Shown here one piece after another: positions 1 to 4,825 of a stretch of 10,014 nt of DNA (position 1 is its first letter; the number at the start of each line of letters is the position of its first letter). Source of the stretch: JBGOTP01 sp041476545 (GTDB lineage: Bacteria; Acidobacteriota; Vicinamibacteria; Vicinamibacterales; CAVVIG01); contig JBGOTP010000179.1 in NCBI GenBank assembly GCA_041476545.1, positions 1 to 10,014 of the forward strand, in the 5' to 3' direction. The position numbers were made by a program, and so were the translations under genes. The notes under the pieces are model-generated. The model was not told where the DNA came from, searched no databases, and saw only the letters and a program-made list of their open reading frames with translations.

Positions 1-77
1 CCTGAGACATTGTCACTCCTTTGGGAACGCGGACCCTGTGTTGTTGACCCATTCGTGATCGGTCGATACGCTCAGTC

Positions 78-1337
78 GTGCGGTTTCTTCTCGTCAATAA
101 CCACTGCATCAGCGACCCGACCGCCGGTGTGACGCAGAGTCTGCGGACTATCGTCGAGTGGCTCGCCGACGCAGGCCATGAGTGTCGGATCCTGACGACG
201 GCGCGTTTCGAGAGCCCTGTGATCTTCACGATCGAAGATCACCTTGAACAACAGGGCGTCGACCGGTCGCTGCTCGCCTCGCAGGGTGGGCCATCCACAC
301 GGTCGGCCAGGAAGCGGCGCGTGGCAGACCGGCCTGTCGTGCACTACACCGTGAAGGGCGTACCTGTCACGTTGCTGCTGACGTCCCACAACGACGAATC
401 GCGACCCAATCGTGCGGAGGCTACGCAGTTCCTGGCGCTGCTCGAACAATTCCTCGACGACTTTGCTCCGGACCAGTTGATCGCCTGTAACGGACACCCG
501 ATGATCTTTTCCGCGCTGGCGATGGCTCGAGAACGCAGCGTCACAACCGCCTTTGCCGTTCGAGGGTTCGGCTACTACGAGCCGCGATACTTCGAGCATG
601 TCGATCACGCGTTTACGTGCAGTCAGTTCCTGACCGATGTGTACCGCGAGAAGGTGGGGCTGATCAGTACGCCGATCGAGCCGCCCATTGACTGGTCGAC
701 GGTTGTTGCGCCCACTGAGTCGCGCGCCTTCGTGACATTCGTCAACCCGTCGCCTCACAAGGGCCTGTTGCTGTTCGCGCGCCTCGCTGACATGCTGGGA
801 TCGCGGCGAGCGGACATTCCGATCCTTGTCGTCCAGTCCGGTCACAGCGGCGGGTCGTTGAACGCCATTCCCGGCGTCGACTTCAGCAAGTACCCGCAGA
901 TCATGGCGGCGCCAGCCGTTCCAACGCCGGGCGACTATTTCGCGTTGACCCGCCTCCTCCTGGTGCCATCGGTCTGGGAAGAGCCCTTCGGCAGAGTGGC
1001 AGCGGAAGCCATGATCAACGCGATTCCGCCGATCGTCAGCAACCGCGGGTCGTTGCCACAGGTGCTCCGCGGCGATTTTTCCGAAGGCGGCGGCGGACGC
1101 GTGTTGACGATGCCCGAGTGGCTCACGGTCGACAGCACGCGGCTTCCGAGCCTGCTCGAAGTCGAACCGTGGTACGAGGCCGTCTGTGCGCTGTGGGACG
1201 ATACCGCGCTGTATCGGGCCGTCTCGACGCGAGCGCGGGAAATCGCCGAAGAGCGCTACAGCGAAAACGTGTCGCGCAGGCAGCATGTCGACTACTTCAC
1301 CTCATTGAGACCTGGCGGTCGTCCGATCGCGAATTAG
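78..1337 (+). CDS. Glycosyltransferase, GT4-like (GT-B fold)
   Basis: A 419-residue protein that probably moves a sugar from a nucleotide-sugar donor to a glycan, lipid or small-molecule acceptor in the cytoplasm. The N-terminus (MRFLLVNNH, then a glycine-containing loop near residues 13-18) resembles the acceptor-side Rossmann domain of GT-B enzymes. The C-terminal half holds FVNPSPHKG (221-229), the usual strand and loop opening the donor domain, and the GT4 signature around VWEEPFGRVAAEAM (299-312), where E302 and E310 form the EX7E motif. IVSNRGSLPQVL (319-330) fits the donor-phosphate binding region. Length is normal for GT4. The start is GTG at 78; it has no good Shine-Dalgarno sequence, and the frame is closed by a TGA at 45-47, so the start cannot lie far upstream. 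No other glycan genes lie beside it, so acceptor and product are unknown. Family call firm, substrate not. Confidence 0.88.
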   Translation: MRFLLVNNHCISDPTAGVTQSLRTIVEWLADAGHECRILTTARFESPVIFTIEDHLEQQGVDRSLLASQGGPSTRSARKRRVADRPVVHYTVKGVPVTLLLTSHNDESRPNRAEATQFLALLEQFLDDFAPDQLIACNGHPMIFSALAMARERSVTTAFAVRGFGYYEPRYFEHVDHAFTCSQFLTDVYREKVGLISTPIEPPIDWSTVVAPTESRAFVTFVNPSPHKGLLLFARLADMLGSRRADIPILVVQSGHSGGSLNAIPGVDFSKYPQIMAAPAVPTPGDYFALTRLLLVPSVWEEPFGRVAAEAMINAIPPIVSNRGSLPQVLRGDFSEGGGGRVLTMPEWLTVDSTRLPSLLEVEPWYEAVCALWDDTALYRAVSTRAREIAEERYSENVSRRQHVDYFTSLRPGGRPIAN

Positions 1338-1343
1338 TGCGTT

Positions 1344-1361
1344 CCGTGCGTTTGTGCACGG
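1344..1361 (+). terminator. Possible weak terminator hairpin after the glycosyltransferase
   Basis: CCGTGC (1344-1349) and GCACGG (1356-1361) form a perfect 6-bp stem with a 6-base loop, starting seven bases after the TAG stop of the glycosyltransferase gene. No T-tract follows, so it is not a standard intrinsic terminator. It may instead protect the 3' end of the mRNA or stall polymerase for Rho. The position is the main argument for it. Confidence 0.3.
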
Positions 1362-1629
1362 CAAATGCCACGGCGACCGCGGTCGGTTTCTCGCGGCTTT
1401 CCGGGCTTCACCGCGGTGACAACTGATGTCCGCTGCATTGCGACTGGCGCAAATTGTCAGCGGTCGTACCAAAACAGGCGCGGTTCTGAATGCGCAAGGA
1501 TCGATGCGATCATCGTCAGACCAGGCCGGAGTTCGATCATCGAATCCATGGTCCCTGACGGGGCGCGTACCCGAGCCTCGGCAGCCTCCGCCTCGATCCG
1601 CGAAAGAAGGCGAGACGATCGTCCAATCG

Positions 1630-1672
1630 TGATTTCAGTGGCGTCCTCTGCGGACATCACTCGGTGAAATCA
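1630..1672. repeat. Long interrupted inverted repeat (hairpin)
   Basis: Outer arms TGATTTCA (1630-1637) and TGAAATCA (1665-1672) are perfect 8-base complements. Inside them GTG (1638-1640) pairs with CAC (1658-1660) and GTCC (1643-1646) with GGAC (1652-1655), around the loop TCTGC. This gives 15 pairs with a 2x2 internal loop and one 4-base bulge (TCGG, 1661-1664). It sits about 105 bases upstream of the start of the small secreted protein. It could be a leader RNA structure or a regulator binding site. No T-tract follows on the plus strand. Confidence 0.45.
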
Positions 1673-1777
1673 GTGCTGCACCAAGCTGTTGCAAGCCTTC
1701 CACTTAGCGCGATGCGCTCGTCTGGCAGGCACCTTGCTCGACCACCTACCGGGCCCCCCGCCCAGTCGGAGGCACGA

Positions 1778-2176
1778 ATGAGAACCGTGAACAATGTCAT
1801 GGCCGCCGTACTGCTCGTCGGCGTGCCACTGTCGGAGGCCGCACAGCACGGCCGTGGGCAGCGCCCGGATGTCCGCGACGATCGCGGTGCGATCCGAGGG
1901 GACGTTCACATCGTGTTTTCCGCCGGGGATACACGGGTACTTCGCGAGTACTACGCGCCGCGAAACCGCCGCCTCCCGCCCGGCCTGCAGAAGAAGTTCA
2001 ACCGCACGGGTTCCCTTCCTCCGGGCTGGCAGAAGAAGCTGGAGCCGCTTCCCCTGGTGGTGGAGCGCCAGCTTGTCGTGTTGCCTCCGACCTACCGGCG
2101 AGGAGTCATCGATGGCCACGCGGTAATCTACGCGCCGCGTACCGGCATCATCATCGACGCGACGGTGCTCTTCTAG
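1778..2176 (+). CDS. Small secreted RcnB/CigR-like protein with LPPG repeats
   Basis: A 132-residue exported protein of unknown function. The first about 21 residues (MRTVNNVMAAVLLVGVPLSE, then Ala-Ala) form a short Sec signal peptide. The mature part has FSAGDTRVLREYYAP (47-61), two copies of LPPG followed by a Lys-rich stretch (LPPGLQKK at 66-73, LPPGWQKK at 80-87), and a C-terminal RRGVIDGHAVIYAPRTGIII (107-126). This order of an acidic/Tyr helix, LPPGL repeats and a short beta hairpin resembles small periplasmic proteins annotated as RcnB-like or CigR-like, which is a resemblance in pattern only. The frame is open further upstream to a GTG at 1664, but the ATG at 1778 has a clear GGAGG (1768-1772) five bases before it and begins directly with the signal peptide, so it is preferred. 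The gene appears monocistronic and converges on the amidohydrolase gene 50 bases away. Confidence 0.7.
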   Translation: MRTVNNVMAAVLLVGVPLSEAAQHGRGQRPDVRDDRGAIRGDVHIVFSAGDTRVLREYYAPRNRRLPPGLQKKFNRTGSLPPGWQKKLEPLPLVVERQLVVLPPTYRRGVIDGHAVIYAPRTGIIIDATVLF

Positions 2177-2226
2177 CCCCGTCGTTGCGGAGTTCGCGTG
2201 AGCGCCTGGAAGCGGATTGCGGGCGT

Positions 2227-3288
2227 CTACGCCGTTATGCGTAGCAGCTTGATAAGGTTGCCGCCAAGGATGGCCTCCTTCTCAGCACTGCTCAGGAATG
2301 AGGCGTTGACGATCAGGTCAACCGTGACTGGCCAATTGAAGGGCGTGTCGGTGCCGAAGACGACCTGACTGACGCCCATCTCCGCGACGAGATGGCGGAG
2401 TCCTTCCGGAGAGAACACCATCGAGTCGGCCAGGATCTGCGAGCGCATGTACTCGCTCGGCTTCTTCTTGATGATGCAGTTCTGGCCCTGTCGCTGGCAG
2501 GCGACCTCGGTCCGGCCAAGATACGACGGCAGGTACCCACCGCCATGTCCACCGCACACTCGAAGGGCGGGAAACTTGTCGAGCGTGCCGTCGAAAACGA
2601 GCCGCGACAGGAACACGGTCGTCTCCAGCGGGTTGCCGACGATATTTCCGAGACCGCCGCGTCCAGCCAGGGCGCCCTGCTGCACGATGTTGGCGGAGCC
2701 GTTCGGATGCATGAAGACCAGTTCGCCGAGCTCCGCCGCTTTCGCCCAGAACACGTCGTACTTCGGCAGGGTGAGGCTTTCGCCGTTGACGTGGCCCCCC
2801 ACTGTCACGCCGCGTGCGCCCAGTCGTCTGACGGCGTCCTGCAGCATGTCTGCGGCAAGGTCGGGGAACTGGAGCGGCACCGAGGCCATCCCGACGAACC
2901 GACCGGGATGTTGCCGGCACCACTGGGCGAGCGTCTCGTTGTGCTTGCTGCAGATGGCGCGTGCCAGCCCCTGGTCCTTCACTTCCCACCACCAGAAGTC
3001 ATTGACCGTCAGCGCCGCAACGTCGATCCCCAGCCCGTCCATGATCGCGAGGCGATCCTCGAGGCCGGGACCTGTCGCGCGATTCTCGAACGGCGTCCCT
3101 TTGACGACGTCGCCGAGTGGCATGTCCCAGTGGGCATGCACGTCCACGACGCGTATGCGCCGGCCCCCGAGCATGACCTGGCGCCGCGCGGGCGGAGCCT
3201 GCGCGCGTAACGCGAGTCCGCGTCCGGTCATATAGGCACCAACGGTGGCCCCGGCGACCGTCTTGAAAAACGCTCTGCGATTCGGCAC
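2227..3288 (-). CDS. Tat-exported amidohydrolase, ACMSD-like (amidohydrolase 2 family)
   Basis: A 353-residue metal-dependent hydrolase or decarboxylase of the amidohydrolase-2 (COG2159) group, which includes aminocarboxymuconate semialdehyde decarboxylase (ACMSD), gamma-resorcylate decarboxylase and 4-oxalomesaconate hydratase. NRRAFFK (3-9) is a good twin-arginine motif, followed by a weakly hydrophobic segment and a likely cleavage site near ALRAQA (26-31), so it should act outside the cytoplasm. Metal-site residues can be placed by family pattern: H51 and H53 in VHAHW, H194 in FMHPNGSAN, and D314 in FGTDTPFNW; H248 in GGHGGGYLP matches the catalytic histidine. The block GNPLETTVFLSRLVFDG (218-234) is typical. 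The GTG start at 3286-3288 has GAGGG seven bases upstream; a longer frame begins at 3324 but leaves the Tat motif further inside. It is divergent from the DsrE-like gene. Substrate unknown; an aromatic or muconate-like acid is plausible. Confidence 0.85.
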   Translation of the reverse strand: MPNRRAFFKTVAGATVGAYMTGRGLALRAQAPPARRQVMLGGRRIRVVDVHAHWDMPLGDVVKGTPFENRATGPGLEDRLAIMDGLGIDVAALTVNDFWWWEVKDQGLARAICSKHNETLAQWCRQHPGRFVGMASVPLQFPDLAADMLQDAVRRLGARGVTVGGHVNGESLTLPKYDVFWAKAAELGELVFMHPNGSANIVQQGALAGRGGLGNIVGNPLETTVFLSRLVFDGTLDKFPALRVCGGHGGGYLPSYLGRTEVACQRQGQNCIIKKKPSEYMRSQILADSMVFSPEGLRHLVAEMGVSQVVFGTDTPFNWPVTVDLIVNASFLSSAEKEAILGGNLIKLLRITA

Positions 3289-3432
3289 GGCTATGCCCTC
3301 CCGACGCGGGTTCCCCCGCAGCAACGCTACCTTGGTGACAACGCGGATGATCCGGCCACGGCGACGGCCGTGTCAAGACAGAATCGAGAAGGTGAAGGCC
3401 GCCTTCGCCTGCGATCATGAGCGAAGGGTGGC

Positions 3433-3485
3433 GTCCCTGACGGGACAACCGAACGGTTGCACCGCGCACAGATTGCGTCAACGCA
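3433..3485. promoter_or_regulatory. Cluster of three short palindromes in a divergent spacer
   Basis: Three perfect inverted repeats lie close together between the amidohydrolase and the DsrE-like gene: GTCCC-TGAC-GGGAC (3433-3446), directly abutting AACCG-AA-CGGTT (3447-3458), and TGCGT-CA-ACGCA (3474-3485). Each has 5-bp arms and a 2- to 4-base centre. They are candidate operators for a regulator that controls both genes. In GC-rich DNA such short palindromes also arise by chance, so this is tentative. Confidence 0.3.
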
Positions 3486-3508
3486 GCCCTTTCCGGCCTC
3501 GCGTGATT

Positions 3509-3525
3509 TTGGCAGAATGATAGCC
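3509..3525 (+). promoter_or_regulatory. Possible sigma-54-like (-24/-12) promoter of the DsrE-like gene
   Basis: TTGGCAGAATGATAGCC has GG (3511-3512) and GC (3523-3524) separated by exactly 10 bases, as in -24/-12 promoters, and keeps TGGCA at the -24 side. The -12 side (TAGC) departs from TTGC. Transcription would begin near 3536, leaving a leader of about 25 bases that contains the ribosome binding site. The TTGGCA could instead be a -35 box, but no good -10 box follows at 16-18 bases. Confidence 0.3.
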
Positions 3526-3560
3526 TCGAATTGCCATCACCGACGCCAGAGGAGAAGCAG

Positions 3561-4244
3561 ATGAAAGACGACATGTCGGTACGCCGCTCGATGATGCGCG
3601 GCCTGGGAGCCGCGGCAGCCGTCATCGCGCTCGGGTCCAGAACTGCCGGTGCACAGACACCGGCCAGACGGTTTCAGCCGGCCCGCCATTCGCAGGACGC
3701 CTGGTTGGATGCCGTCGCGGGCAAGCATCGCACCTTCATCGACGCTGCGACGGCCAGTGGCGCCGGAGAGGGGATGCTCTACGCGAACAACCTATACGAG
3801 GCCAACAAGTCAGGCTACTCTCTTCCGGAACGCGACATCGCAGTGGTGGTCTGCCTGCGGCACTTCGCGACGGCCTTTGCCTTCAACGACGCCGTCTGGG
3901 CGAAGTACGGCAGGGTGATGAGCACGATGCTCGAGTTCACCGATCCCAAGACGAAGCAGGCCCCGTCAACGAACCTCTTGAACTCGGCCGACTACGGGAT
4001 GGCGCTTCCGAACCTCGGGAACACAATCGAGTCCGTGGTGAAGCGCGGGACGCAGTTCGCTGTCTGCGACATGGCAACGCACTTCTTCGCCGGGCAGGTA
4101 GCGATGGCGTCCGGCCAGAACGCCGACGCTGTCTACAAGGAGCTCGTGGCGAACACCATCCCAAACAGCCACATGGTGGCGGCTGGCGTCGTGGCGGTAA
4201 ATCGTGCGCAGGAGTACGGGTACACGCTGCTGACCGCGCTCTGA
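3561..4244 (+). CDS. Exported DsrE/DsrF-like protein
   Basis: A 227-residue protein that resembles the DsrE/DsrF-like family (COG1416), whose characterised members act in sulfur relay or oxidation. The N-terminus is a probable Tat or Sec signal: VRRSMMR (7-13), a hydrophobic run GLGAAAAVIALG (14-25) and a cleavage site after TAGA (28-31). The twin-arginine motif is imperfect because the usual F-L-K is M-M-R. In the mature part, QFAVCDMATHFFAG (165-178) holds C169, placed where many DsrE relatives carry their reactive cysteine, and MVAAGVVAVNRAQEYGYTLL (205-224) is the typical C-terminal block. A second cysteine is C98. The protein is longer than usual cytoplasmic DsrE subunits (about 120-150 residues), with an added region at 40-90. 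The ATG at 3561 has GAGGAG (3549-3554) six bases upstream, better than the TTG at 3531. Followed by a strong terminator. No other dsr or sox genes are nearby, so a sulfur role is unproven. Confidence 0.7.
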   Translation: MKDDMSVRRSMMRGLGAAAAVIALGSRTAGAQTPARRFQPARHSQDAWLDAVAGKHRTFIDAATASGAGEGMLYANNLYEANKSGYSLPERDIAVVVCLRHFATAFAFNDAVWAKYGRVMSTMLEFTDPKTKQAPSTNLLNSADYGMALPNLGNTIESVVKRGTQFAVCDMATHFFAGQVAMASGQNADAVYKELVANTIPNSHMVAAGVVAVNRAQEYGYTLLTAL

Positions 4245-4296
4245 CAGACCCACGGGCCGAATCGAGAAACTCGGCGCGTGATCGCAATAGGGGCAT

Positions 4297-4337
4297 CACC
4301 CGGCGACCTGACCAGTCTGGTCGCCGAGGTGTTTTTT
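4297..4337 (+). terminator. Intrinsic terminator of the DsrE-like gene
   Basis: The arms are CACC (4297-4300) plus CGGCGACC (4301-4308), and GGTCGCCG (4319-4326) plus GGTG (4328-4331), with one unpaired A at 4327. This gives 12 pairs around a 10-base loop, followed at once by six T (4332-4337). It lies 53 bases after the DsrE-like stop codon. The T-tract is only on the plus strand, so it ends that transcript and not the converging cytochrome transcript. Confidence 0.85.
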
Positions 4338-4377
4338 CCCGAAAGGGTGTTCGAACCACGCTCGGTTGACCGACAGT

Positions 4378-4788
4378 CTAGTCGCGCTGCGGTACCACGG
4401 TCCTCAGGAATGCAATGATCTGGTCGATCTGCGCCGGCTCCAGGCTGTACGCAAAGCCGGGCATCGTCTGCGATCCCTTCCCGACTCTCTCCCTGATGAA
4501 GGAGTCACCCAGCCTCTCGACGGTCTGTTGACCGAGCGGTGGACCAGGCCTTTGGGCGGTGCCGCCGTGACAGTTGGCGCAGCGCTGGGCGAAGCGCTTT
4601 CGGCCCTTCAACTCCGTTTCGTTCAGCGGGAGCGGGGCCATGAACGTCCGCATGTCGTAGTCCGTACGCACAACAGTCGGGATTGTCGCCTGGGCTTCCC
4701 CGTTCTGCTGGGCATGGACCCTTGCGGCGACGAGCAACGGCGATAACGTCACGAGCACCGCCACGCACCGCAAGAGCACTCGGTTCAT
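4378..4788 (-). CDS. Small periplasmic c-type cytochrome
   Basis: A 136-residue class I cytochrome c that carries electrons in the periplasm. Residues 1-26 are a Sec signal peptide (hydrophobic core about 9-21, cleavage after RVHA). The single heme site is CANCH (70-74), and M109 in SQTMPGFAYSL is the likely sixth ligand. The helix IDQIIAFLRTVV (121-132) is the usual C-terminal helix of the fold. Of two in-frame ATG codons, the one at 4786-4788 is chosen because AGGAG lies eight bases upstream; for the ATG at 4794 the gap would be only two bases. The gene follows the propeller cytochrome by 37 bases on the same strand, so the two are probably co-transcribed and this protein may be the partner that accepts its electrons. 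The electron acceptor beyond that is unknown. Confidence 0.9.
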   Translation of the reverse strand: MNRVLLRCVAVLVTLSPLLVAARVHAQQNGEAQATIPTVVRTDYDMRTFMAPLPLNETELKGRKRFAQRCANCHGGTAQRPGPPLGQQTVERLGDSFIRERVGKGSQTMPGFAYSLEPAQIDQIIAFLRTVVPQRD

Positions 4789-4825
4789 CTCCATCGCTCC
4801 TCTGAGATTTCGCGCGGGTGTACGG

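Larger units (their letters stand above)
1338..1777. other. 440-base noncoding stretch with inverted repeats
   Basis: No convincing gene is seen here. The short open frames on both strands give arginine- and serine-rich translations of the kind expected from random GC-rich DNA, and none resembles a family I know. The stretch does hold several inverted repeats: a 6-bp hairpin at 1344-1361, two 10-base palindromes at 1375-1384 and 1409-1418, CGATG/CATCG at 1502-1515, TTCGAT/ATCGAA at 1532-1544, and an interrupted hairpin at 1630-1672. It lies downstream of the glycosyltransferase and upstream of the small secreted protein, so it probably holds the end of one transcript and the promoter of the next. 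A small RNA or a decayed gene cannot be excluded. Confidence 0.5.

Noticed and set aside
72..1286. A 404-codon open frame on the minus strand opposite the glycosyltransferase gene
   Set aside because: Its translation is rich in Arg, His and Val with no recognisable domain, as expected for the shadow of a GC-rich gene. The plus strand encodes clear GT4 motifs.
1457..1660. A 67-codon minus-strand open frame in the intergenic stretch
   Set aside because: No known family pattern and no signal peptide could be recognised; open frames of this size are common by chance at this base composition.
2160..2184. Hairpin CGACGG/CCGTCG spanning the stop codon of the small secreted protein gene
   Set aside because: Only six pairs, a 13-base loop and no T-tract on either side, so it was not called a terminator.
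2318..3625. Long open frames on both strands within and upstream of the amidohydrolase gene (for example 2999-3625 minus and 2392-3210 plus)
   Set aside because: They overlap a gene with a full metal-site pattern, have Arg-rich low-information translations and lack convincing ribosome sites.
4338..4377. A tRNA-like T-loop string (GTTCGAACC) near 4349
   Set aside because: The flanking bases do not form a full T stem, and no acceptor stem, D arm or anticodon arm could be placed around it.
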